A stretch of 64,000 nt of DNA, taken from Vibrio sp. S9_S30. Lineage in GTDB: Bacteria; Pseudomonadota; Gammaproteobacteria; Enterobacterales; Vibrionaceae. A program made the translations under genes and the position numbers. The stretch lies in contig NZ_JAAUWT010000003.1 of the NCBI RefSeq assembly GCF_014694455.1, positions 248,001 to 312,000 on the forward strand, in the 5' to 3' direction. The stretch's first letter is position 1; each line of letters opens with the position of its first letter. Positions 8,273 to 17,049 of this stretch are shown one piece after another. The notes under the pieces were generated by a model. It saw only the letters and a list, made by a program, of their open reading frames with translations. It searched no databases and was not told the DNA's origin.

Positions 8273-9004
8273 TTAGAGCTCCACACTATTGGGTAGAATA
8301 ACCAAATCTCGAACCGTGACACCCGGTGAACGTGTCAGCATAAAAACAATGGAGTCGGCCACTTCCTCGGCTTGCATTAGGCTGCCATTTGCCAGCGCCT
8401 CTTCCATTTTGTCTTTTGGCCAATCATCCAAAAGCGCGGTCACAACCGGCCCTGGCGCCACCGCTCCCACGCGTATCGAGTGAGGGATCAATTGACGTCG
8501 TAGCGAATGCACAAACGCCTGAATGGCGTGTTTGGATGCGGTGTAAATAGGTTCGTAAACCACGGGAACAAAGCCTGCTATCGAGCTGGTCACCACAATA
8601 TCCCCACATTTCTGCTCAATTAAATGCGGCAGCACCGCTTTAATGGATCGAAAGACCGCATTGATATTGAGATTCAACATGCGATCCCATTCATCCGGAT
8701 CCCCTTCGGCGAAGATCCCCCCAACATAGGCCCCTGCGTTGGCGTGAAACCCATTCAATTTGCCTTGGGTCAGCGCGAGAATGCCTCCGAGCATGCCCGA
8801 GACCTGATGCGGATCCATCAAATCCACCACTAAAGGCAACGCCAACGTACCCAACTCTTCGCAGGCCTTTTCTAAACCGTCTTGACTTCTATCGATCAGG
8901 ACAACGGTTGCCCCTTCATCAATCAACGCCTTGGCGCAAGCGAATCCAATTCCAGATGCCGCACCGGTTATCGCGTAAACCTTTCCTTCAATGTTCATTT
9001 TCAT
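8273..9004 (-). CDS. Short-chain dehydrogenase, probable ribitol 2-dehydrogenase
   Basis: NAD(P)-dependent oxidoreductase of the SDR family, 243 residues. The Rossmann motif TGAASGIG is at ~14-21, an acidic residue after the second strand (VLIDRS) favours NAD, NAG occurs in the HANAGAY segment, and the active-site Ser and YxxxK are in TSSIAG and YTASK. It has a clear ribosome-binding site (GGGAGAG). It is encoded between the permease and the D-ribulokinase, so oxidation of ribitol to D-ribulose is the simplest role. The family alone would not define the substrate; other polyols such as xylitol or arabitol remain possible. Confidence 0.8.
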   Translation of the reverse strand: MKMNIEGKVYAITGAASGIGFACAKALIDEGATVVLIDRSQDGLEKACEELGTLALPLVVDLMDPHQVSGMLGGILALTQGKLNGFHANAGAYVGGIFAEGDPDEWDRMLNLNINAVFRSIKAVLPHLIEQKCGDIVVTSSIAGFVPVVYEPIYTASKHAIQAFVHSLRRQLIPHSIRVGAVAPGPVVTALLDDWPKDKMEEALANGSLMQAEEVADSIVFMLTRSPGVTVRDLVILPNSVEL

Positions 9005-9056
9005 GGGTTCTCTCCCTTATTCATCACAACCGATTTTTTGATACCGGTGCGGAGGT

Positions 9057-10316
9057 TTAAGCTTTACCGTGAGAAACACGGCTTCGGCGAGCAACACTAT
9101 CGATAATGACAGCAACGGCGAGAACCGCGCCAGTGATCATGTAACGATGGGCCGAAGAAAGATTGAGCAGCGTCAAACCACTCGCGATAGACTGAATAAC
9201 AATAATGCCAAGCAACGCCGACCAAGCCGAACCGCGACCACCAAACAGACTGGTTCCCCCAATCACGGCCGCAGCAATAGCGTTGAGATTGACATCGCCG
9301 GTTCCTGCCTGTTGGCTTGAAGACGCCAAACGTGCCGCCGCAAGTACGCCCCCTAACGTTGCCAACGTTGAACAAGTCACAAAAGCGCTGACGTAGATGG
9401 CTTTAACGTTGATGCCGGCACGGCGAGCCGCTTCTGCGTTTCCACCCACCGCCAACATGTACCGCCCCCATTTGGTGCGAGTGAGCGCATAGTTGAGCGC
9501 GACCACAAGGAAAACAAACAAACCAAACATCCATGGAATGCCGCGTCCTTGGTTCAAATACGCGCTAACCGCGAGCAGCACTGACGTTATCACCAGTGCT
9601 TTCATCCAGATGAACTTGGCACTCTTTGCGGACAGGTTTGCCGACTGGCGTTTGCGCCTAAGCGTCCATTCAGAAAAAGCAATAACGCCACCCGCCAAAA
9701 CAGACAGAGAATAAGAAACCCAATCAGGCATCACCATCAGTTGCCCAAAATTCACCATTGCAGACCCATAAGGCAAATTGATGGATCCTGTGGAACCCAG
9801 CAAATACAGCTGTAAACCAAGCAACGCAAGCAATCCAGCGAGGGTTGAAACAAAACTCGGCATACCGAAACTGTTTCTCAGCGACGCGTATGCCAAGCCC
9901 ACCATGGCACCAAAACATAGGCTGATTCCGATGGCGATACCCAGTGGCACACCTTGGCTCACCCAAAGCACCCCCAAAATCGCTGATCCAACGCCGCTCA
10001 TCGAGCCAACGGATAAATCGATTTCGCCCAGCATCAAAACGCAAACAATGCCTAATGCGATGATGCCAACGGTCGAGCTATCAAAAAGCAGGTTAACGAG
10101 GTTATTAGGGGACAAAAATATCGGATTGATGTAGGTAAAAATCCCCCAAATGAGAATTAACCCAATCACGACAGGCAACGAGCCTAAATCACCAGACTTT
10201 ACCTGATCGATACATTGACGAAGGTATCCAGCCGCACCAATAGCATGCGTGACGCGGGCATCGCTTCTATCCAGTAAATGATGGGGGTTTGGCGTAGTAT
10301 TCGAGGAATGACTCAT
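9057..10316 (-). CDS. ABC sugar/polyol transporter permease (CUT2, RbsC/XylH type)
   Basis: Inner-membrane permease of a CUT2 importer, 419 residues. A ~50-residue hydrophilic N-terminal extension precedes about ten hydrophobic segments. Family motifs include LGEIDLSVGSMSG near the third helix and AAVIGGTSLFGGRGS near the C-terminus, characteristic of BPD_transp_2 permeases. A hydrophilic cytoplasmic insert (RRKRQSANLSAKSAK) splits the middle, as in XylH-like proteins. ATG overlaps the stop of the ATPase gene by 4 bp, indicating translational coupling. Substrate is inferred from the operon as ribitol or another pentitol. Confidence 0.9.
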   Translation of the reverse strand: MSHSSNTTPNPHHLLDRSDARVTHAIGAAGYLRQCIDQVKSGDLGSLPVVIGLILIWGIFTYINPIFLSPNNLVNLLFDSSTVGIIALGIVCVLMLGEIDLSVGSMSGVGSAILGVLWVSQGVPLGIAIGISLCFGAMVGLAYASLRNSFGMPSFVSTLAGLLALLGLQLYLLGSTGSINLPYGSAMVNFGQLMVMPDWVSYSLSVLAGGVIAFSEWTLRRKRQSANLSAKSAKFIWMKALVITSVLLAVSAYLNQGRGIPWMFGLFVFLVVALNYALTRTKWGRYMLAVGGNAEAARRAGINVKAIYVSAFVTCSTLATLGGVLAAARLASSSQQAGTGDVNLNAIAAAVIGGTSLFGGRGSAWSALLGIIVIQSIASGLTLLNLSSAHRYMITGAVLAVAVIIDSVARRSRVSHGKA

Positions 10317-11179
10317 GCTCTTTTCTCCTCTTTCTCTGCGGAGGACACCTTATCCATACGATTCGCCCGCGCCATTGCGGCATTATCGGTGGCGCCAGTT
10401 ATCGCTCCTATCAACGCTTCGTTGGAAGCATCCGCTTTAAATACCCCATTGTTTTTGCCTAATCGTAGCACCACGACTCGGTCGGCAACGGCACGCACAT
10501 CCTGCATGTTATGGGAAATCATGATCACTCCTAACCCTTTGGCTTTTATACGCTCAACCAAGTTCAATACCTCCGCCGTTTGCGCGACCCCTAATGCCGC
10601 AGTGGGCTCATCCAGCATCACGATTTTAGGATCGAGCAATAACGAACGCGCAATCGCTACCGTTTGACGCTGCCCACCAGACAGAGACGCAACAACATCT
10701 CGCACACTGGGTATGCGAGCGGCTAACTCATTGAGCAATTGCCAAGATTTGACTTCCATTTCAGTCTCATCCAGATGCAGGCTGTTTCTCTCTTGTCCTA
10801 AAAATATATTCGCGACGACATCGAGGTTTTCACAGAGGGCGAGATCTTGAAAAACCGTGGCAATCCCCAGATCCAGCGCATCGCTTGGTTTATTGAAATC
10901 AACCTCTTTTCCTTCAAACGTAATCGTGCCTGAGGTTAATGCATGTGCACCTGCAAGGATCTTAATGAGGGTAGATTTCCCTGCCCCGTTATCGCCCACC
11001 AGTGCCACCACTTCACCAGGGTAAACATCAAGATCGATATTGGTTAACGCGGCCACCGCACCAAAATTTTTAGATACGTTACGCAAGCTTAAAATGGGCT
11101 GTATGTCCCCTGCTGGGCCCCATTCGTTTTGATTTGACTGTCCTTGGACTTGTTCTTGAACTGAACTGTTCGACGCCAT
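10313..11179 (-). CDS. ABC transporter ATPase, half-size CUT2 type (FrcA-like)
   Basis: Cytoplasmic ATPase energising the importer. One complete ABC domain is present: Walker A GDNGAGKST, Q-loop, signature LSGGQRQTVAIARSL, Walker B IVMLDEPTAALG, and switch His in MISHN. Most RbsA/XylG-type CUT2 ATPases are about 500 residues with two ABC domains; this one has ~288 and only one, like FrcA, so it presumably works as a homodimer. The start at 11179 has GGAG eight bases upstream; an earlier in-frame ATG at 11197 has none. Overlaps the permease by 4 bp. Confidence 0.9.
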   Translation of the reverse strand: MASNSSVQEQVQGQSNQNEWGPAGDIQPILSLRNVSKNFGAVAALTNIDLDVYPGEVVALVGDNGAGKSTLIKILAGAHALTSGTITFEGKEVDFNKPSDALDLGIATVFQDLALCENLDVVANIFLGQERNSLHLDETEMEVKSWQLLNELAARIPSVRDVVASLSGGQRQTVAIARSLLLDPKIVMLDEPTAALGVAQTAEVLNLVERIKAKGLGVIMISHNMQDVRAVADRVVVLRLGKNNGVFKADASNEALIGAITGATDNAAMARANRMDKVSSAEKEEKRA

Positions 11180-11287
11180 AACACTTACTCCATTCAAGGC
11201 GTTTTCTATTCAACACTTTTCGTTTAACGCTGTTTCCATCTGCACTTCGAGACTCGTTTTCACAACGTAATGAAAAATCTGATAGGA

Positions 11288-11360
11288 GAGTGCCACCATT
11301 AGAGAAAGACTCTATGGCTAGAGGAAGACCCTATGACTAGAGAAAGACCCAGTGGCACTC
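11288..11360. repeat. Three 19-bp tandem repeats inside a 9-bp stem, between binding-protein and ATPase genes
   Basis: GAGTGCCAC (11288-11296) and GTGGCACTC (11352-11360) are perfect inverted repeats. Between them lie three 19-bp direct repeats (11301-11319, 11320-11338, 11339-11357; core AGAGAAAGAC...TATG). The structure follows the binding-protein gene of the minus-strand operon, where such stem-loops usually stabilise the upstream mRNA or attenuate the downstream genes. Confidence 0.75.
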
Positions 11361-11401
11361 ACACTCAAACTGCTTAAAAAAACCAGTTTGATGACAAAGC
11401 G

Positions 11402-12487
11402 TTACTTAATCCCAAGCGCTTTACAGCCCGCTAAATAACGGCCCGTACACACCTCGTCAGCGGAGGCTATGCCCGAATCAAAAATGATCTTTTTGATGTT
11501 GCCACGCGTGACCACTTCTGGGACAAAGAGCTCAGAGGGAGTGTTGTAGAGGGTGGTTTTGGCTTCCGGCGTTTCACCGTTCAACATCGCGACCGCGACT
11601 CTTGCTGCCGCTGCGGCCACGATTTCGGAAGGTTTGGAAATGGTGTTGTATTGATCGCCAGAAATGATCAATTGCAGCGCTGCCAGTGTCGCATCGTTAC
11701 CCGTTACTGGTGGCACAGGGTCAACACCGGCTGCCTTAAACGCGGCAATCGCACCGCCGCCCGTACCGTCATTCGCCGCGACGACCCCGATGATCTTCGA
11801 ACCAAAACGGTTAATTTGACCACTCGCCCACGACTGCGCTTTTGGTGGTGCCCAATTTGGCGTTGCGTATTCGGCTAGCGTGCTGTATTCACTGCCATCT
11901 AAACCCTGATCGATCCCATCTCGGATAAGACCCGCTGCGGCATCCGTTGGTGAGCCATTGATTTGAAGTATGCCACCGGAATCTTTCGACACTTTGTTGA
12001 TTCGTAAATGCTCAACCAAGCTGTCGGCAATGGCTTTACCAATGCCTTTATTATCAAAAGAAACATAGTAGTCCGCCGCTTTATCAGGAATGGGTCTGTC
12101 ATACGCAATGACCTTGACTCCTTGGCTTTGCGCTAAGCCAACCAATGATGCGGCAGCACTTGAGTCCACTGGATCCAATACAATCACTTTTGCACCTTGG
12201 GTAATCACGGAGTTGAACTGTTGCTGTTGCAACGCGACATCCGCATTGGCATTTTGGTAGATCACTTTACAATCCGAGCAGAGTTCGCTAATCGCTGCCT
12301 TAAAGCCCGGATAATCGTGCTCTTCATAACGAGTAGAGGCTTGATCGGGCATAAGAAATGCAACCAAAGGGGCAGCAATACTTTGAGTAGATGCCGCACC
12401 AAAAGAGACAAGCAACGCAGCAGAAACACTCAATTTTCTTGCTGATTTTAGCTTGCTTGCGATTCGTTTCGTGGCTAAGGATTTCAT
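11402..12487 (-). CDS. Periplasmic sugar/polyol-binding protein (CUT2, XylF/RbsB type)
   Basis: Substrate-binding subunit of the importer, 361 residues. A basic n-region and hydrophobic core end in QSIAA, giving signal-peptide cleavage around residue 38. The mature protein has the Peripla_BP_4 fold: VAFLMPDQ strand, VIVLDPVDSSAA, VKVIAYDRPI, VSFDNKGIGKA and VTGNDATLAA (XylF-like TGQDA motif). First structural gene of the operon, so it can be made in excess over the membrane subunits, helped by the stem-repeat structure downstream. Ligand inferred as ribitol or a related pentitol. Confidence 0.88.
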   Translation of the reverse strand: MKSLATKRIASKLKSARKLSVSAALLVSFGAASTQSIAAPLVAFLMPDQASTRYEEHDYPGFKAAISELCSDCKVIYQNANADVALQQQQFNSVITQGAKVIVLDPVDSSAAASLVGLAQSQGVKVIAYDRPIPDKAADYYVSFDNKGIGKAIADSLVEHLRINKVSKDSGGILQINGSPTDAAAGLIRDGIDQGLDGSEYSTLAEYATPNWAPPKAQSWASGQINRFGSKIIGVVAANDGTGGGAIAAFKAAGVDPVPPVTGNDATLAALQLIISGDQYNTISKPSEIVAAAAARVAVAMLNGETPEAKTTLYNTPSELFVPEVVTRGNIKKIIFDSGIASADEVCTGRYLAGCKALGIK

Positions 12488-12606
12488 AGTTAATACTCCA
12501 TTTAAGATATGTCAGGTACAGCTGTACCTTCAGCAGCCGTCCGACAGCTGCCTTTCCTTTATCCCTCCACCGTATTGCTTTTAAAACTTGGGTATACTAA
12601 AGTGCA

Positions 12607-12641
12607 AAAGTCTTTTGTTTGCTGCAACAAGCAAAGACTTT
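12607..12641. promoter_or_regulatory. Long imperfect palindrome upstream of the binding-protein gene
   Basis: AAAGTCTTT (12607-12615) and AAAGACTTT (12633-12641) are perfect inverted repeats, with TTTGCT/AGCAAA nested inside. It is ~120 bp before the operon start and could be an operator or a 5'-UTR hairpin. It lacks the central CG usual for LacI-family operators. The rest of the 12488-12875 gap shows no gene. Confidence 0.4.
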
Positions 12642-12875
12642 AGAACTGTCCTAAGTTCTAACAACCAGCGAAAGTGTAGGGTCGATTTTCTTTGGTAACG
12701 TCTATTTCCATATAAGTTTGTTCTACATTTTCGTTCCTTCTTTCTTCTTTTATTAAATAGTGACGGTTATTAAATAGTGACGTTATTACTTAGTGACGGT
12801 GCCATTTAAAATACCCAAATTGGCTTTAAATACGGGCTTTTCAGGCGCGGACTGCCACTCATTTCTCTTTCACAC

Positions 12876-13907
12876 TCACTTCTCTTCCACTAAATGCAAA
12901 ACCGACGCCCGCTCGATCAATTCTGCTTCTAATACCGTCGACAATTTCACGTTTTGTTCAGCCTCTTCGTTGATCCTCAGCATTAGCCTGTCCCACGCAT
13001 GTTTGGCTATTGCCTCAACAGGTTGGCGAACTGCCGTTAAACTGACACTTCTTGCCGACATCCAAGCGTAGTCATCGAACACCAATAGAGAAATGTCTTC
13101 CCCTACTTTGATGTTTCGCTCTGCCAGCGCCGTCAGTGTGCTGAGTGTGGTCACGTTAGTCAGCGAAAATATGGCGGTTGGGTGGGGGTTTGCGTCTAGC
13201 CATTCCCCGACTTTTATCGACCCAGCATCCAGATCCGCACCAATTTCGATCACATCGTGAGTAGCGTCACTTTGGTTCTTTAGCAAAACACTCACCGCCT
13301 GTTTGCCGCCTTCTACCCGTTCATTGATCGGAGGAAAAGACAAGTCAGACGCAATGGTTAGAATTTTCTTGTGCCCTGCTTCGACCAAATATCGACACGC
13401 CATTTCACCGGAATCTCGGTTGTTAATGGTGATGGAATCCAGCGACAACTCATCGACTGCAACACGGTCGACCAGCACAACAGGGCAAGCATCGGCTTTA
13501 TCGAACAATATTTTTGGAAGGCTCCCCGAACATGGAATCACAATCATGCCCGCAGGGTGCCAACTTAGTAAGGTCCGAATACGCGATTGTTCTATATCCG
13601 TTTGGTCGTGTGCGCTTGCCACTATCACATCGTAGCCTTGCTCATACGCAAAGCTTTCCAATAACGTCACTATGGTGGCAAAGAATGTATCCGTAATATT
13701 AGGAACCAGCACCGTCACCACGTTGTTGTGTTGAGAACGCAACTGAGATGCCACTCGGTTTACCTGATACCCAAGCGACTCCGCGGCATGTTGAACACGC
13801 TCTTTAAGATCGGTGTTCACAGGTTTCTTTCCTGAAAACACGTTAGAAACCGTCGCCGTAGAGACGCCAGCCAGTTTTGCCACTTCTCGAATTGAAGGTT
13901 TCTTCAT
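12876..13907 (-). CDS. LacI-family transcriptional regulator of the pentitol operon
   Basis: DNA-binding repressor of 343 residues. The N-terminal LacI helix-turn-helix is typical (IREVAKLAGVSTATVSNVFSG, hinge VASQLRSQ), followed by a periplasmic-binding-protein-like effector domain (VLVPNITDTFFA, IVASAHD, VVLVDRVAVDE, INNRDSGEMACRYLVEAGH). It lies directly upstream of, and in the same direction as, the transporter operon and is divergent from deoD. The natural inference is control of the ribitol/D-ribulose genes by a pathway sugar. A candidate operator (13934-13947) overlaps its own promoter region. Confidence 0.88.
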   Translation of the reverse strand: MKKPSIREVAKLAGVSTATVSNVFSGKKPVNTDLKERVQHAAESLGYQVNRVASQLRSQHNNVVTVLVPNITDTFFATIVTLLESFAYEQGYDVIVASAHDQTDIEQSRIRTLLSWHPAGMIVIPCSGSLPKILFDKADACPVVLVDRVAVDELSLDSITINNRDSGEMACRYLVEAGHKKILTIASDLSFPPINERVEGGKQAVSVLLKNQSDATHDVIEIGADLDAGSIKVGEWLDANPHPTAIFSLTNVTTLSTLTALAERNIKVGEDISLLVFDDYAWMSARSVSLTAVRQPVEAIAKHAWDRLMLRINEEAEQNVKLSTVLEAELIERASVLHLVEEK

Positions 13908-13933
13908 GCGACCAAATCCTTTGTTTACCTACT

Positions 13934-13947
13934 GTAAAACGTTTAAC
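13934..13947. promoter_or_regulatory. LacI-type operator candidate upstream of the LacI gene
   Basis: GTAAAACGTTTAAC is a 14-bp palindrome with two mismatches and a central CG, the usual form of LacI-family operators, 27 bp before the regulator start. A second, weaker CG-centred palindrome is at 14087-14104. Autorepression is inferred. Confidence 0.5.
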
Positions 13948-14186
13948 TCAAATTACGATACTGAATAAATGGTCAATAATCAAGCGCATTGTTGATAATT
14001 TGTTTAGCAAGAATTAAGAGGTTGTTAATAAAGGATTAGGGGATTAGTAAGAAAGGTGTAATGCACTCAAGCATCGAGCTTAAAAGAAAGAAAACGCTTG
14101 CTTTGCCTGCTAGCAAATCGATTGCATTCCCGATTTCAACATATTTCGTTATCAACACTCCTTCTTTGCTAAAATTTGGGTTTTAA

Positions 14187-14229
14187 TGTGACTTGAGTCA
14201 CAAGTTAAAACCAAGCACGGCGCTAGTAT
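14187..14229 (+). promoter_or_regulatory. CRP site and class II promoter of deoD
   Basis: TGTGA-N6-TCACA at 14187-14202 matches the CRP core consensus perfectly. TAGTAT at 14224-14229 is a plausible -10; a start about 7 bp downstream would put the CRP centre near -41.5, the class II position, and would explain why no -35 is visible. This predicts cAMP-CRP activation of nucleoside salvage. Confidence 0.75.
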
Positions 14230-14324
14230 TGCTGTCAAGAAGTAACCCCCTGTTCAACAGATTTGGTAATTGTTGTCGCATCATTGCCTGCGAATTACCA
14301 AAACTCACTTTGGAGAGTATCACT

Positions 14325-15035
14325 ATGGCAACCCCACACATTAACGCGCAAGCGGGCGATTTCGCAGAAACGGTTCTTATGCCAGGTGACCCGTTGCGTG
14401 CTAAGTACATTGCAGAAAACTTCCTAGAAGATGCAAAGCAAGTTTGTGATGTAAGAAACATGTTCGGTTTTACAGGGACTTATAAAGGGAAGAAAGTGTC
14501 GGTAATGGGCCACGGAATGGGTATTCCTTCCGCTTGTATCTACACTCACGAGTTAATTTCTGAATACGGTGTGAAAAACATTATCCGTATCGGTAGCTGC
14601 GGTGCGGTAAAAGACGACGTGAATCTAATGGATGTCGTTATCGGCATGGGTGCGTCGACAGATTCGAAAGTCAATCGCATTCGCTTTGCCAACCACGATT
14701 TTGCCGCCGTTGCCGACTATGGTCTTTTGGAAGAAGCGGTTAAACAAGCACGTGCAAACCAAATCCCTGTTAAAGTGGGGAACGTATTTTCTGCCGACCT
14801 TTTCTACACACCGGAAGCCGGCATTTTCGAAAAAATGGAAAAGCTAGGCATCTTAGGGGTCGATATGGAAGCGGCAGGCATTTATGGTGTGGCGGCAGAA
14901 CTGGGGGCCAAAGCGCTGACCATTCTAACCGTTTCAGACCACATCATTCGTGGTGAAAAACTGTCCGCAGAAGATCGTCAGAAGTCATTCAATGACATGA
15001 TGACCGTTGCTCTAGAAACGGCCGTTAACTTGTAA
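14325..15035 (+). CDS. deoD: Purine nucleoside phosphorylase
   Basis: Cytoplasmic hexameric enzyme that phosphorolyses purine (deoxy)ribonucleosides to base and (deoxy)ribose 1-phosphate. The sequence from [14 protein letters not shown] is 236 residues, the normal DeoD length. Family features are present: [15 protein letters not shown] phosphate site, [28 protein letters not shown] (nucleoside-binding Glu) and TVSDHI with the catalytic Asp. GGAG precedes ATG 14325; the longer frame upstream overlaps the promoter. It appears monocistronic here, not in a deoCABD operon, which fits the second deoD copy of vibrios. Confidence 0.95.
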   Translation: MATPHINAQAGDFAETVLMPGDPLRAKYIAENFLEDAKQVCDVRNMFGFTGTYKGKKVSVMGHGMGIPSACIYTHELISEYGVKNIIRIGSCGAVKDDVNLMDVVIGMGASTDSKVNRIRFANHDFAAVADYGLLEEAVKQARANQIPVKVGNVFSADLFYTPEAGIFEKMEKLGILGVDMEAAGIYGVAAELGAKALTILTVSDHIIRGEKLSAEDRQKSFNDMMTVALETAVNL

Positions 15036-15085
15036 TGTATTGCTGCCAGCATTGCTGGTTGAATAGGGTCGGTTGACCTTTCGAG

Positions 15086-15115
15086 ATGATTTTTGCAGCC
15101 ATGATTTTTGCAGCC
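15086..15115. repeat. Two 15-bp direct repeats downstream of deoD
   Basis: ATGATTTTTGCAGCC occurs twice head to tail (15086-15100, 15101-15115). The 15036-15374 gap otherwise shows no gene and no obvious terminator. Confidence 0.8.
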
Positions 15116-15374
15116 ATGTGTGGGTTTTTGATACAACGCAGCGCTTATTCGGTGTCGGTGTCGCCACACGACATCAATAAGCGGTAGCGCAGTAGAAAGA
15201 GACCACCAATGCTGCCCAAAGGGTTCGGTTTTATGCGCTTTACTCTTTGTTGCAAGGTATTGGCTTAACATCACTAAGCTAAAGACCTTGCACCTCGATT
15301 AACACACATAGAACTCGAACAAAATTTAACCGCGAAAGGTCAACAGACCCTAGCTTATTCCCGAGGGGGCGATC

Positions 15375-16844
15375 GTGTCAGACGGTAAACTGCCAAAGGA
15401 TGCAGATGGGTTGCAACTCAACTTTTGTAAAACATTGGCGTGTGACAACTTTGGATTGAGTGATGCAAATCGGTATGTTTTGCAGCATGCAAACCCTAAA
15501 CGTCCTGCGATGGTGTGCCGTGAGTGTGGTGCTTTCCCCCCCTTACTTAATAATCGCGAAGTTCTTAACGAACTAAACAGACTTAGAGCCGTCCATAGTG
15601 ACGGCTTGCCTGCGTGTCGTAACCCCAATTGTGAAAATGTGGGCAAAACCGTCCATACCCATAAACACCTTTATCATGCCTTCGGCTACAGCGGCGATAG
15701 ACAACGTTATCGCTGTAAAGGCTGTCAAACGACTTTCGTTGATAGATGGTCTGGCAGCAACACCAAAATTGAATTTCAAGAGCACTTACTCGGCCATCTG
15801 TTTACCGGATATTCCGTGCGTGAAATTTGTCGTAAGCTCGAAATCAACCCCAAGACGTTTTACGATCACGTTGATCAAATCGCGAGCCGTTGCCGTCGCA
15901 AGTTGGCAATGTTTGATGCACGCTGGATGAACCATGCCGAGCAATATCATCTCTCCTCGCATTACACCGTACTTCAACCTCGTAGCCAAAATGGTGTATT
16001 TTGGATTGTGACCACCGATGCGGATTCGGGTTATGCCTTGTCACAGCACATCAATTACTCATTCGATGAGGAACCGCTAGGTAACGTTGATCACAACCCC
16101 TACGACATCCCCGCGAGATTCGTTTCGAAAGACTATCAACCCGAATCTTTTGAGGCTGCTACGCGCCCCGCTACCTCTCTGCGTGAAAAAATCGATAACA
16201 AGTACCAAGAAATTTTGGCGCGCGGGAATGTCGAAGACCCAATGGGTAATATGCTGACATTTAATTACCCGTCAAAGGGCGCATTAATTCGCCCCCCTTA
16301 TACCTCTTATGCGCACTACCTTCATGTTTTGAATATGTGTGAGGACGAAAAACGCGTCTCGATATTTATGCCGCAAGACCCTATTCTGCGCTCCGCTGCG
16401 TTATCGGTTTGCTTACCGAGAATACAGCGCCATAATATTGACTTGATGTACGTAGAAGAAGACGCCAACGAACAAGAAAATGCGATGGCTCAAAAAATTG
16501 ACATTGTCCATATGGGGTGGTGGCGCGATCGCTGGGCCATTCGAAACAACGATAATCACGCAAAAGGGATTTGTTATCTTGCAGGCGACAATGCCGACCA
16601 CGAACACTGGCTAAACCTTGCAACCACGACACAAACACAGTATTACCAGCAACGTTTTCAATTATTATTTGAAAGCTTCATCAATGAACCTCGCCGCAAA
16701 TTACGCCCTGGAGGGTTACTTCCTCTGTTGGACATTTTCCGAGCTTGGCACAATTTGTGCTACCAAGATAAGGACGGTATGACGCCAGCACAGCTTCTTA
16801 AACTGGCAGACAAACCGCTGACATTACGAACTTTGTTGTCTTGA
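15375..16844 (+). CDS. Transposase-like protein with duplicated zinc ribbons, probably domesticated
   Basis: Unrecognised cytoplasmic protein of 489 residues, starting at GTG after a GAGGGGG ribosome site. Two successive C-x4-C...C-x2-C zinc ribbons are visible: Cys18/23/48/51 and Cys81/86/114/117, the second (YRCKGCQTTF) resembling the InsA-type ribbon of IS1-class transposases. A helix-turn-helix follows at ~145-170 (FTGYSVREICRKLEINPKTFYDHV). The next segment, FWIVTTDADSGYALSQHI, looks like the first strands of an RNase H-like DDE core. No terminal inverted repeats or target duplications surround the gene, so it is not an active IS. Likely a stand-alone DNA-binding protein derived from a transposase; function unknown. 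Confidence 0.7.
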   Translation: MSDGKLPKDADGLQLNFCKTLACDNFGLSDANRYVLQHANPKRPAMVCRECGAFPPLLNNREVLNELNRLRAVHSDGLPACRNPNCENVGKTVHTHKHLYHAFGYSGDRQRYRCKGCQTTFVDRWSGSNTKIEFQEHLLGHLFTGYSVREICRKLEINPKTFYDHVDQIASRCRRKLAMFDARWMNHAEQYHLSSHYTVLQPRSQNGVFWIVTTDADSGYALSQHINYSFDEEPLGNVDHNPYDIPARFVSKDYQPESFEAATRPATSLREKIDNKYQEILARGNVEDPMGNMLTFNYPSKGALIRPPYTSYAHYLHVLNMCEDEKRVSIFMPQDPILRSAALSVCLPRIQRHNIDLMYVEEDANEQENAMAQKIDIVHMGWWRDRWAIRNNDNHAKGICYLAGDNADHEHWLNLATTTQTQYYQQRFQLLFESFINEPRRKLRPGGLLPLLDIFRAWHNLCYQDKDGMTPAQLLKLADKPLTLRTLLS

Positions 16845-17049
16845 TTTTAATAATCTTTGTTGTCTTGCGTTAAATAATCCATGAAGAAACGAACCTATTC
16901 ATCATTGAGATAAACGGCAAATTGCTACAAAGGTTGTACTTCATTGAGAAAATGTGGATATTATCATTGTATTGGTAGTGCCATTCTTATTGAGGGCACA
17001 ATATAATAGCAAAGTTGAAACTAAGATACGTAACTGCTTGGACTAAACA

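Noticed and set aside
14193..14324. N-terminal extension of deoD.
   Set aside because: It covers the CRP site and inferred -10, and DeoD begins at 14325 with a good ribosome site and normal length.
15375..16844. Complete insertion sequence encoding a transposase.
   Set aside because: No terminal inverted repeats or target-site duplication was found around the gene, and the protein has an atypical double zinc ribbon.
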